Positions 44,806-53,970 of a DNA stretch of 64,000 nt are shown piece by piece (positions within the stretch are counted from its first letter, which is position 1; each line of letters begins with the position of its first letter). The stretch lies in the NCBI RefSeq assembly GCF_026151335.1, contig NZ_JAMQPP010000002.1. One strand, written 5' to 3'. The notes beneath the pieces are model-generated. The model was not told where the DNA came from. It searched no databases and was given only the letters and a program-made list of their open reading frames with translations. The translations under genes were made by a program, and so were the position numbers. Origin of the DNA: Leptospira_A soteropolitanensis. GTDB taxonomy: Bacteria; Spirochaetota; Leptospiria; Leptospirales; Leptospiraceae.

Positions 44806-44844
44806 TATCCAATAAAACAGAACAAGTTTCTATTTTATTGGATA
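44806..44844. promoter_or_regulatory. 12-bp inverted repeat upstream of metY
   Basis: TATCCAATAAAA (44806-44817) and TTTTATTGGATA (44833-44844) are perfect inverted copies with a 15-base gap. A third partial copy, ATTGGATA (44857-44864), follows 20 bases on. The repeat ends 5 bases before the likely metY -35, TTGACG (44850-44855), with CACACT as a weak -10. It is placed as an operator for metY or the divergent barrel gene. Confidence 0.5.
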
Positions 44845-44901
44845 TTTTCTTGACGAATTGGATAGGAGGATCACACTAGGTCAGACCATTTGGGGGAATC
44901 T

Positions 44902-46206
44902 ATGCCACGTAATTTTAAACCAGAAACCATCGCACTCCACGGGGGGCAAGAACCGGACCCGACCACTACATCGAGAGCCGTACCTTTGTACCAAACCACA
45001 TCATATGTATTTAAAGACACCGATCATGCTGCACGGCTTTTTGGTCTCCAAGAGTTTGGAAATATCTATACACGCCTCATGAATCCAACCACTGACGTTT
45101 TAGAAAAACGAGTAGCGGCCTTGGAAGGTGGTGTTGCGGCCCTTGCCACAGCATCAGGACAAAGTGCGGAAATGTTAGCACTCTTAAACATTGTAGAAGC
45201 TGGCCAAGAAATCGTCGCCTCTTCTTCCCTATATGGTGGGACATACAATTTACTTCATTATACGTTTCCCAAACTCGGAATCAAAGTCCACTTTGTTGAC
45301 CAATCTGATCCAGAAAACTTTCGCAAAGCTTCCAACGATAAAACAAGAGCGTTTTATGCAGAAACTTTGGGAAATCCCAAGTTAGATACTTTAGACATTG
45401 CCGCGGTGAGCAAAGTGGCGAAAGAGGTGGGAGTGCCTCTGGTCATCGATAACACAATGCCATCTCCATATTTAGTGAACCCACTCAAACACGGTGCTGA
45501 TATTGTAGTCCATTCACTCACGAAATTTTTAGGAGGACATGGAACTTCGATTGGCGGGATCATTATCGATGGTGGAAGTTTCAATTGGGGTAATGGAAAA
45601 TTTAAAAACTTTACTGAACCTGATCCTTCATACCACGGATTAAAATTTTGGGAAGTCTTCGGGAAGTTCGAGCCATTTGGCGGAGTAAATATCGCTTTTA
45701 TCCTAAAAGCAAGAGTGCAAGGTTTAAGAGATCTTGGCCCCGCCATTTCTCCATTCAACGCTTGGCAAATTTTACAAGGTGTGGAAACTCTCCCTCTCCG
45801 AATGGAGCGCCATTCTGCAAATGCACTAAAAGTAGCAGATTTTTTATCCAAACATCCCAAAATTGAATGGGTCAATTATCCTGGTCTTCCATCGGATAAG
45901 AACTACTCCGTTGCCAAAAAATACCATGAACGTGGACTCTTTGGTGCCATCGTTGGATTTGAAATCAAAGGTGGGGTTGAAAAGGCAAAGAAATTCATTG
46001 ATGGATTGGAGCTTTTTAGTCTTCTCGCTAACATCGGTGATGCGAAGTCTCTTGCAATTCACCCAGCATCCACAACGCACCAACAGTTGACTGGACCTGA
46101 GCAAATTTCAGCGGGAGTAACCCCAGGATTTGTTCGGTTAAGTGTAGGACTTGAAAACATTGATGACATTCTGGTAGACTTGGAAGAGGCATTAAAAAAT
46201 ATCTGA
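44902..46206 (+). CDS. metY: O-acetylhomoserine sulfhydrylase
   Basis: A PLP enzyme of the Cys/Met metabolism family (434 residues) that makes homocysteine from O-acetylhomoserine and sulfide. Features: PETIALHGGQEPDPTTTSRA at the N-terminus, TRLMNPTTDVLEKRVAALEGG, and the PLP lysine in VHSLTKFLGGHG. The length and PETxALHxG start fit MetY rather than MetB. An in-frame TTG at 44890 exists, but GGGGGA sits 4 bases before the ATG at 44902. It starts the metYXW cluster with metX 8 bases after its stop. Confidence 0.96.
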   Translation: MPRNFKPETIALHGGQEPDPTTTSRAVPLYQTTSYVFKDTDHAARLFGLQEFGNIYTRLMNPTTDVLEKRVAALEGGVAALATASGQSAEMLALLNIVEAGQEIVASSSLYGGTYNLLHYTFPKLGIKVHFVDQSDPENFRKASNDKTRAFYAETLGNPKLDTLDIAAVSKVAKEVGVPLVIDNTMPSPYLVNPLKHGADIVVHSLTKFLGGHGTSIGGIIIDGGSFNWGNGKFKNFTEPDPSYHGLKFWEVFGKFEPFGGVNIAFILKARVQGLRDLGPAISPFNAWQILQGVETLPLRMERHSANALKVADFLSKHPKIEWVNYPGLPSDKNYSVAKKYHERGLFGAIVGFEIKGGVEKAKKFIDGLELFSLLANIGDAKSLAIHPASTTHQQLTGPEQISAGVTPGFVRLSVGLENIDDILVDLEEALKNI

Positions 46207-46214
46207 TTAAGACT

Positions 46215-47351
46215 ATGCCTACCTCCGAACAGAACGAGTTTTCCCGCGGATCCGTAGGTGTCGTACAGACGCAAGTCGTCAGATTTGACTCTTTTACTTT
46301 AGAGGGGGGTGAGACCATCACTCCTCTTGAAATAGCCTACGAAACCTATGGCTCACTCAACGAAAAAAAGGATAATGCCATCCTTGTTTGTCATGCCTTA
46401 TCGGGCGATGCGCATGCTGCTGGTTTTCACGAAGGTGACAAACGACCCGGATGGTGGGACTTTTACGTTGGTCCAGGAAAAGCATTCGATACCAATCGAT
46501 ATTTTATTATTTCATCCAATGTAATTGGAGGTTGCAAGGGTTCTAGCGGTCCCCTAACAACCAATGCCAAAACGGGGAAACCTTTCCAATCCACCTTTCC
46601 TTTTGTCTCCATTGGAGATATGGTAAACGCACAAGAGAAATTAATTAGTTTTTTTGGAATTCACAAATTATTTGCTGTAGCCGGTGGCTCTATGGGTGGA
46701 ATGCAAGCTTTACAATGGTCAGTGGCCTATCCAGACCGACTGAAAAACTGCATTGTGATGGCATCGTCATCGGAACACTCTGCACAACAAATTGCCTTTA
46801 ACGAAGTGGGAAGACAAGCCATACTTTCTGATCCAAACTGGAACCAAGGATTGTACACTCAGGAAAATAGACCTTCGAAAGGGTTAGCTCTTGCCCGGAT
46901 GATGGGACACATCACTTATTTGAGTGATGAAATGATGAGGGAAAAGTTTGGTCGTAAACCACCCAAAGGGAATATTCAGTCCACAGATTTTGCGGTAGGA
47001 AGTTATTTGATTTATCAAGGGGAATCCTTTGTTGACCGTTTTGATGCAAACTCTTATATTTATGTAACCAAAGCACTAGACCACTTTAGCTTAGGAACAG
47101 GAAAAGAACTAACAAAAGTCCTAGCAAAGGTTAGATGTCGATTCTTGGTAGTCGCTTATACATCGGACTGGCTATATCCACCATATCAATCAGAAGAGAT
47201 TGTCAAATCTTTAGAAGTAAATGCAGTACCTGTAAGTTTTGTAGAACTCAACAATCCTGCGGGTCATGATAGTTTTTTATTACCGAGTGAACAACAAGAT
47301 TCTATCCTTAGGGATTTCTTAAGTTCTACTGACGAAGGAGTTTTCCTTTGA
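46215..47351 (+). CDS. metX: Homoserine O-acetyltransferase
   Basis: An alpha/beta-hydrolase-fold acyltransferase of 378 residues that acetylates homoserine, giving the substrate of MetY. Landmarks: ALSGDAHAAG, the nucleophile elbow VAGGSMGGMQALQWSV, VIGGCKGSSGP, and the closing catalytic His in NPAGHDSFLLP. L. meyeri metX and metY were characterised together, and the order here is the same. Its stop overlaps the metW start. Confidence 0.97.
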   Translation: MPTSEQNEFSRGSVGVVQTQVVRFDSFTLEGGETITPLEIAYETYGSLNEKKDNAILVCHALSGDAHAAGFHEGDKRPGWWDFYVGPGKAFDTNRYFIISSNVIGGCKGSSGPLTTNAKTGKPFQSTFPFVSIGDMVNAQEKLISFFGIHKLFAVAGGSMGGMQALQWSVAYPDRLKNCIVMASSSEHSAQQIAFNEVGRQAILSDPNWNQGLYTQENRPSKGLALARMMGHITYLSDEMMREKFGRKPPKGNIQSTDFAVGSYLIYQGESFVDRFDANSYIYVTKALDHFSLGTGKELTKVLAKVRCRFLVVAYTSDWLYPPYQSEEIVKSLEVNAVPVSFVELNNPAGHDSFLLPSEQQDSILRDFLSSTDEGVFL

Positions 47352-47965
47352 ATATTCATACTAACGAGGCCCTTGGTTTAGATTTAAAGAATAGACCAGA
47401 CATTTCTTATATTGCCAATCTAGTCAAACCTGGAGAGAGAGTTTTAGATCTTGGTTGTGGATACGGCGAACTCATGTTAATCTTAAAAAACAAAGGAGTT
47501 CGTGTCCAAGGGATTGAAAAGGATGATAAATGTATTATCCAATGTGTTAAAAAAAGTTTATATGTGCATCATGGTGATATTGATGATGGATTAAAACACC
47601 ATCTAGATCATAGTTTTGATTTTGTCATACTCAACCAAACCATTCAACAGACATTAAATCCAGGTGAGATTATAAAAGAATGTTTACGTATTGGTAAACA
47701 AGTAATCATCGTCTTTCCCAATTTCTCTCATTGGCAAATTCGTGCCTCCATCCTACTCAGTGGGAAAACGCCTGTCACCGATTTAATGCCATTCCATTGG
47801 TATGATACACCTAACCTACATTATTTGTCAGGCAAGGATTTTGAGGATTTTTGCGAGTTTGAAAGGATAAAAGTTTTACACAGAGCTTTTTTTAATCGGA
47901 CAAGACAAATCAAACTTTTTCCGAACTTATTTGCCACTTTAGCTTTATTTGTAATCAGAGCTTAG
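47348..47965 (+). CDS. metW: Methionine biosynthesis protein MetW
   Basis: A 205-residue class I methyltransferase-like protein usually found beside metX. The SAM-binding motif is RVLDLGCGYGELMLIL (about 33-48), and the rest follows MetW: FDFVILNQTIQQTLNPGEII, FPNFSHWQIR, FHWYDTPNLHYLSGKDFEDF. MetW partners MetX in other bacteria. The start is TTG at 47348, overlapping the metX stop by four bases, with GGAG upstream. Confidence 0.95.
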   Translation: MNIHTNEALGLDLKNRPDISYIANLVKPGERVLDLGCGYGELMLILKNKGVRVQGIEKDDKCIIQCVKKSLYVHHGDIDDGLKHHLDHSFDFVILNQTIQQTLNPGEIIKECLRIGKQVIIVFPNFSHWQIRASILLSGKTPVTDLMPFHWYDTPNLHYLSGKDFEDFCEFERIKVLHRAFFNRTRQIKLFPNLFATLALFVIRA

Positions 47966-48043
47966 GTAGGAAGTATCATTTTCAATTCTTCGGTTCCATT
48001 TAAAATATAAAATTTGAACCATCACAAATTCAAGGTTAACAAT

Positions 48044-49012
48044 CTATAAATCGGAAACACAGCGAACAAAACCGTTCAAATCTTTGTTCAAATAGGATTC
48101 ATTCCCAGGACCAAAATTGACAGTAATTACTTGGACATCTCCTAAACCAGGAAATGTTTGAGGTCCCCAATAATGGGTAGCTTGCGTGTTAGGATATAGG
48201 ATCGGGTCTGCTGTTGCCCCTAGATATTTTGTTCCATTTCCCACTGCAGAGCAACCGTCTTCTCCGGTAATGACACCATTGTTAGTTTCGCTACAACGAA
48301 TCACAGAAAACATTTCTGTATATAAAGGGAGCCTCCAGTTCTCTCTTTGGTAGGCTTTCGCCTTATTAAGGTTTCCGCAGGACCTAAATACAGCGCCAGA
48401 ATTTACGAACTCGGTATTACTTCCTCCATTGCAAGCATTGGGATTTGTGGATGAATTGTAACCATCTGTTGCTGTACAAAATGCTAATGGCTCTGGATTG
48501 CCTATGGAACAGTCGCCAAGACCTTCACCTACACTATTACCTAAAGGATTCCAAGAAGAACCATATGTACATCTATCCCAAAGGATCGTCTTTCCAGACA
48601 CAATGGATTTAGCAAAAGGACAGGAAATACGGACGTTAATTAATTTGAATCCATCCCAATCTCCTCTTTCCCAAACGATACAATGCACATTCGAAGGTTG
48701 TGTTGGAAATGTTAGTTGCAAATGCTTGGGAGAAGCAAATACGAACATCTGAAATGGACCATTTCCATTAACAGTGATCGAACTTCCATCTTAAGGAGAA
48801 AAGATCGTTAATGGTGTTTGGTTTAATCCAGTGACCAAGCCCTCTACAAAAAAGAAACGAGGGAAAGCAATCATATCATTTTCTAATAATCTATTTTCCC
48901 AATATGATTTGGTAAACGGATCCCCCGGATTGTGTTTCCATTCCTGATAACAAAAAAGATTGAATAGGAAAATCCCCAGGATAAAAAACCCTTTTGAACG
49001 ATAGATACTCAT
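48044..49012 (-). pseudogene. Lipoprotein gene broken by an in-frame stop (DUF1566-like C-terminus)
   Basis: Two consecutive open parts in one frame make up a 323-codon gene interrupted by one TAA at 48791-48793. The first part (49012-48791) begins MSIYRSKGFFILGIFLF and NLFC, a lipobox, and runs to TGLNQTPLTIFSP. After the TAA the frame goes on DGSSITVNGNGPFQMFVFAS, and then reads as the cysteine-rich Leptospira lipoprotein family: TILWDRCTYGSSWNP, ENWRLPLYTEMFSVI, and GFVRCVSDL at the end (a DUF1566/Lcl-like domain). No frame change is involved, only the stop. It is either a recent pseudogene, a read-through gene, or a sequencing error. Confidence 0.7.
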
Positions 49013-49045
49013 CTTACCTAAGAAAACGTTTTCCACCGAAGCAAC

Positions 49046-49075
49046 ACTATAATCGAATCGAGAGATTACAATCAA
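49046..49075 (-). promoter_or_regulatory. Promoter of the broken lipoprotein gene
   Basis: On the minus strand TTGATT (49070-49075) and TATAGT (49046-49051) are 18 bases apart, a good sigma-70 pair, ending 34 bases before the ATG at 49012. AGGTAAG gives the ribosome site. Intact expression signals argue that the gene was lost recently. Confidence 0.5.
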
Positions 49076-49146
49076 AGTTTTTTGAAAGCGAGAGGGATTT
49101 AGAAATGGAAAGATTCGTATGTCGGGTATATAAAACGGTATTCCAT

Positions 49147-49200
49147 CCCCGCCCAGATCGAACTGGGTGGGGTTAACCACCCGCCACCCAATAACGCCTG
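49147..49200. repeat. GC-rich imperfect palindrome/REP-like block
   Basis: CCCCGCCCAG (49147-49156) pairs with CTGGGTGGGG (49163-49172) over 10 bp with one wobble and a 6-base loop. Then GGGTGG/CCACCC stems and a direct CCACCC repeat follow around GGTTAACC. This very GC-rich block stands in AT-rich intergenic DNA upstream of the broken lipoprotein gene. It looks like a dispersed palindromic element, but I see only one copy in this window. Confidence 0.5.
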
Positions 49201-49277
49201 TTTACCATACGGACGACAAAAAAAATATTTAAATACTTCGAGGATATTTTTTTATTTAAAAAAGTTCATAGTTATAC

Positions 49278-49305
49278 AAAAGCCCGGCAATCACCCCGGG
49301 CTTTT
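49278..49305 (-). terminator. Rho-independent terminator, downstream of ilvA
   Basis: AAAAGCCCGG (49278-49287) pairs with CCGGGCTTTT (49296-49305) around an 8-base loop, and T runs occur on both sides. It is the strongest terminator in the window. It lies 163 bases after the ilvA stop, between ilvA and the lipoprotein pseudogene on the same strand. The bases between 49306 and 49468 hold no gene that I can support. Confidence 0.85.
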
Positions 49306-49468
49306 TAGCTGTACGACGATCATTCAATCACTATAGATATCGAACGGTTTTTAAAATCCTTTAGGGAATACCTATAAAAAAAGAAAAAAATGGAACCAGT
49401 GTAAAGCTTAAATCTTTTTTCCAGATTGGAAGAAAAATGACACCTTTCAGTAGTTATGTGTACATTAC

Positions 49469-50701
49469 TTAAATCAAGTATTCGAATAAATTTTCATCTT
49501 GGTTGACCAATGTGAAATTCAAATGAAAGGCATCCATTCTTTCTAACAATGATTGAAAATCATCTCTCGATTTTAACTCAATTCCGATGAGGGCAGGACC
49601 AGATTCTTTATTATTTTTTTGGATGAATTCAAATCGGACAATGTCATCGTTTGGACCTAGTATCTCATTTACAAATTGTTTTAAAGCGCCTGGTCTTTGA
49701 GCAAACCGGACTATAAAATAATGTTTTAATCCTTCATAAAGCAGTGATCTTTCTTTGATTTCTTGCATCCGATCAATATCGTTATTACCACCACTAAGGA
49801 TACAAACGACCTTTTTCCCGCGGATTTGATCGGCATACTGATCCAAAGCAGAAATACTTAGAGCACCAGCAGGTTCCGCCACGATAGCATCTTCGTTGTA
49901 TAAATTTAATAGTGTGGAACAAACCTTTCCTTCTTTGACAAGTAACATATCGGAGAGGACTTCCTTGCAGATTGGGAAGGTAAGATCACCCACTTTTTTC
50001 ACTGCTGCGCCGTCGACAAATTTATCAATTTTCTCGAGAGCTACTGGTTTACCTTGTTTGAGAGCTTCTTTCATCGAGGGAGCTCCGAATGGCTCTACAC
50101 CGATGATTTTGGTGTTTGGAGACTTTTCTTTGAAATAACTTCCCACTCCTGCACAAAGTCCACCTCCACCTATGGGAACAAATACATAATCGATATTAGA
50201 CTCTTCCTCTAAAATTTCTTTAGCAACAGTACCTTGTCCCTCCATAATTTTGATGTGGTCAAATGGCGGAACAAATACCATATTATGAGTTTTAGCATAA
50301 TCTAGAGCAAAAGTTTGACAATCATCAAACGTGTCACCGACTAACACTATTTCTACGCACTTATCACCAAACATTTTGACTTGATTAATTTTTTGTTTGG
50401 GAGTGATCGCAGGCATATAAATCACACCATGTAAGTTCAAAACTTTACAGGAATATGCAACGCCCTGTGCATGGTTTCCAGCACTTGCACAAACGATTCC
50501 ATTTCTACGTTCTTCCAAAGACAAACTCTGGATCAAATAATAGGCACCGCGAATTTTATAGGAGCGCACCACTTGTAAGTCCTCCCGCTTCAGATAAACC
50601 TTCGCACCATATATTTCCGATAAACGAGAATGGAATTGTATTGGAGTTCTATTTACAACTGGCTTTAGGAATTGATAAGCTGATTCGATATCTAAATTCA
50701 T
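49469..50701 (-). CDS. ilvA: Threonine dehydratase (threonine ammonia-lyase)
   Basis: A PLP enzyme of 410 residues that deaminates threonine to 2-oxobutanoate for isoleucine. The PLP lysine lies in VRSYKIRGAYY (about Lys48). The phosphate-binding loop is VPIGGGGLCAGV, and ASAGNHAQGVAYSC is the family asparagine loop. A short C-terminal ACT-like region (about 330-410, YFIVRFAQRPGALKQFV) makes it the shorter, biosynthetic-like type with one regulatory domain. Monocistronic. Leptospires are known to make isoleucine mainly by the citramalate route, so its role may be catabolic. Confidence 0.94.
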   Translation of the reverse strand: MNLDIESAYQFLKPVVNRTPIQFHSRLSEIYGAKVYLKREDLQVVRSYKIRGAYYLIQSLSLEERRNGIVCASAGNHAQGVAYSCKVLNLHGVIYMPAITPKQKINQVKMFGDKCVEIVLVGDTFDDCQTFALDYAKTHNMVFVPPFDHIKIMEGQGTVAKEILEEESNIDYVFVPIGGGGLCAGVGSYFKEKSPNTKIIGVEPFGAPSMKEALKQGKPVALEKIDKFVDGAAVKKVGDLTFPICKEVLSDMLLVKEGKVCSTLLNLYNEDAIVAEPAGALSISALDQYADQIRGKKVVCILSGGNNDIDRMQEIKERSLLYEGLKHYFIVRFAQRPGALKQFVNEILGPNDDIVRFEFIQKNNKESGPALIGIELKSRDDFQSLLERMDAFHLNFTLVNQDENLFEYLI

Positions 50702-50802
50702 TGGATCTAAATTTATGCCGGATGAAAATTCAATTCAAATCCCAATGACAAAAGATTTTCAGATGTTAATAACAGATTAGTATATATCTTCATCTTCAAT
50801 GA

Positions 50803-51753
50803 TTATTGTAATATCTCCATGATTTCATAGGAAAGTTTGGATTTTGCTATATCGTAAGCGGTCAGGCCTTGGTTGTTTTTTATATCCTTACTAATTCCTC
50901 GTTTTAATAAATAATCAACGATTGGTTTATTTTTATTTGCTGCAGCCCAATGTAAAATGGTATCCCCCTGGTTTGTTGTTTCATTTAAATTCCATTTTTT
51001 TAGGGAATCTATGTATTTTAATAATTCCAAATCATTAAAAAAAACTGAATATGTAAGAGCAGTAAATCCAAGTTTGTCTCTATATTGAAAATCTACTTTT
51101 TTCTCTAATAAGTATTCAAAGATTTCTTTATTAGCGCGAACATTTAACGCTTGTTGAAATAAATTCAAATCCGATGTATCATTTCCATCATATAAAATGA
51201 TTTTGGTATCTTTTTGAACCGCTCCGCTTGCAAAAAGCTCTTTCAATTTGGATAAATCATTTTTTGAAATGGCTTGGAAAGCAAGTCTCGGTGCATAAGA
51301 TTCTTCGCGAGTTACATCATAAATTTCAATCGAAGGCTGATTATTTTTGTAAGTATATAAAATACTATACATAAACGATCCCTTTTTATCAGCAGTAGGA
51401 ATTTCTAAGGAAGTTTTAGTATTTAAAGGAATCATTCCTCTGGCAGTTGCACTCTCCCCAGAAAACGATTGCGTTTTACTAGATTCACCTGTTGTCAAAT
51501 TGACACTCGCACTGATTTTACTTATGGTACGACTAAAATAAAAAAACATCATCGCACTTGTTTTATCAATTTTTTCAATACATCCTGACAAAGTATTAGC
51601 GCCAGTCGAAATATAAAAATCAGGCTCAACAACGACAAACTGACTGAATTTACATTTTGGATTTGGTTTTACATTTTCAATAATTTGAAAATTTGCAACA
51701 GACTTGCAACTAACAAACAAAAGAATCAGTGGGAATATTAGGAAGGATTTCAT
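50803..51753 (-). CDS. Ankyrin-repeat lipoprotein
   Basis: A 316-residue protein. Signal and lipobox are MKSFLIFPLILLFVSC, with Cys16 as the lipidation site. The middle (about 20-150) is beta-rich and not recognised. The C-terminal half (about 155-316) has at least four ankyrin-type repeats (DKLGFTALTYSVFFNDLELL, NQGDTILHWAAANKNKPIV, NNQGLTAYDIAKSK). It is probably surface or periplasmic, mediating protein contact. The ATG at 51753 is chosen over one at 51771 because it starts the signal peptide. It lies downstream of flaB on the same strand but behind a terminator. Confidence 0.8.
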   Translation of the reverse strand: MKSFLIFPLILLFVSCKSVANFQIIENVKPNPKCKFSQFVVVEPDFYISTGANTLSGCIEKIDKTSAMMFFYFSRTISKISASVNLTTGESSKTQSFSGESATARGMIPLNTKTSLEIPTADKKGSFMYSILYTYKNNQPSIEIYDVTREESYAPRLAFQAISKNDLSKLKELFASGAVQKDTKIILYDGNDTSDLNLFQQALNVRANKEIFEYLLEKKVDFQYRDKLGFTALTYSVFFNDLELLKYIDSLKKWNLNETTNQGDTILHWAAANKNKPIVDYLLKRGISKDIKNNQGLTAYDIAKSKLSYEIMEILQ

Positions 51754-51873
51754 ATCATAAAAGATTCGCAAATTCTAACGTTGTCAAACGAAAAAAAGAA
51801 TCTAAAAGGGAAGAATGTTTTATAGGAAGAGATCAATCAGAACTGGATCGATGTGAGTTAAAAAAAGAAAATC

Positions 51874-51924
51874 GAGAAACCAAAGACCAGGCCCCAACCA
51901 CCCTGCCCAGGCCTTTAGTTTCTC
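51874..51924 (-). terminator. Rho-independent terminator of flaB
   Basis: GAGAAAC (51918-51924, minus strand) pairs with GTTTCTC (51874-51880), and the stem extends inward through AAAGGCC/GGTCTTT with wobble pairs to about 15 bp. A T-rich run (minus TTTTCTTTTTTT) follows at 51860-51873. It begins 9 bases after the flaB stop and would prevent reading into the ankyrin gene. Confidence 0.8.
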
Positions 51925-51932
51925 TTATCCTA

Positions 51933-52916
<984 letters not shown>

Positions 52917-53021
52917 GGGAAAATGAAATAAAAATTGAATAAAAATAGAACTTCCCCTTTTCTAAAATATGTCCTAGAATTTCTATGGAATTGGATTTTA
53001 GAAAAAGGCAGGCTTTTTTAA

Positions 53022-53969
53022 GTGTTAGAAACAATATATTTGGCGAACCCCCGTGGATTTTGTGCTGGTGTGAAATATGCCATCTCCTATGTGGAGACTG
53101 CCTTCCAAGAAAATCCGGAAACCCCACTTTATGTTCGTAAAGAAATTGTACATAACCAGAGAGTTGTGGAAGAAATGAAGAAAAAAGGGATTCAATTCAT
53201 TAATGAACTAAAAGAAGTCCCTGACGGGGCCACCGTTGTTTTTTCGGCTCATGGAGTCTCCCCTGAAGTGGTAAAAGAAGCTACTCAAAGGAAGATGAAA
53301 ATCGGAGATGCCACCTGCCCTTTAGTCACAAGAGTACACAAAAAAGCACGCAATATCAAAGATACACACCAAATCATTTATATTGGCCACAGAGGCCACG
53401 ACGAAGCCATAGGCACAATGGGAGAGGCAGTGATGTTTCTTGTCGAATCTCCGGAAGATGTAGAAAACCTGATAGATAAAATTTCTAGAGAAAAACCTCT
53501 TACTTATCTAATGCAGACCACACTTTCCGTGGAAGATACAAAGAATGTAGTTAAAAAAATTGAAGAAGTTTTCCCCTTTGTAGAACATCCCCAAAAAGAT
53601 GACATTTGTTACGCGACAACAGAACGACAGGAAGCAGTCCAGTCCATGTTAGAATCAGTGGATGCTATGCTTGTGATTGGTGCTGAAAATTCCTCTAACT
53701 CCGTAAGGCTCTGTCAATTAGCAAAAAAAACAAGGCCTTCTAGTTTCCAGATTTCTCGAAAAGAGGATGTAAATCCGGAACATATTCGAAATTCGAAAAT
53801 TAAAACACTTGGAATTACTGCTGGTGCCTCAAGCCCACAGGTTCTCGTGGATGAAATTGTGGGAGAAATATTAAAACATTTTCCTGATGCCAAAGTGTCC
53901 TTATTCCCTGAAAGCCGAGAGGATACCATGAGTTTCAAATTACCAAAAGAACTACTCAAACAGTATTAA
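53022..53969 (+). CDS. ispH: 4-hydroxy-3-methylbut-2-enyl diphosphate reductase
   Basis: The last enzyme of the methylerythritol phosphate pathway, an iron-sulfur protein (315 residues). Cluster and active-site segments are LANPRGFCAGVKYAI (Cys14), GDATCPLVTRVHKKA, DICYATTERQEAV and GAENSSNSVRLCQLAKK. GTG at 53022 gives the family N-terminus. It precedes the signalling operon, with two bases between its stop and the kinase ATG, so a shared transcript is likely. Confidence 0.96.
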   Translation: MLETIYLANPRGFCAGVKYAISYVETAFQENPETPLYVRKEIVHNQRVVEEMKKKGIQFINELKEVPDGATVVFSAHGVSPEVVKEATQRKMKIGDATCPLVTRVHKKARNIKDTHQIIYIGHRGHDEAIGTMGEAVMFLVESPEDVENLIDKISREKPLTYLMQTTLSVEDTKNVVKKIEEVFPFVEHPQKDDICYATTERQEAVQSMLESVDAMLVIGAENSSNSVRLCQLAKKTRPSSFQISRKEDVNPEHIRNSKIKTLGITAGASSPQVLVDEIVGEILKHFPDAKVSLFPESREDTMSFKLPKELLKQY

Positions 53970-53970
53970 T

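Noticed and set aside
44741..44901. SAM riboswitch before metY
   Set aside because: No SAM-I, II or III core is recognisable and the inverted repeat lies upstream of the likely promoter.
49140..49215. Integron attC-like site
   Set aside because: The core sites do not fit RYYYAAC and GTTRRRY, and no cassette or integrase is nearby.
49437..49472. 11-codon leader peptide near the ilvA stop
   Set aside because: It is on the opposite strand to ilvA, overlaps its 3' end and has no downstream gene to control.
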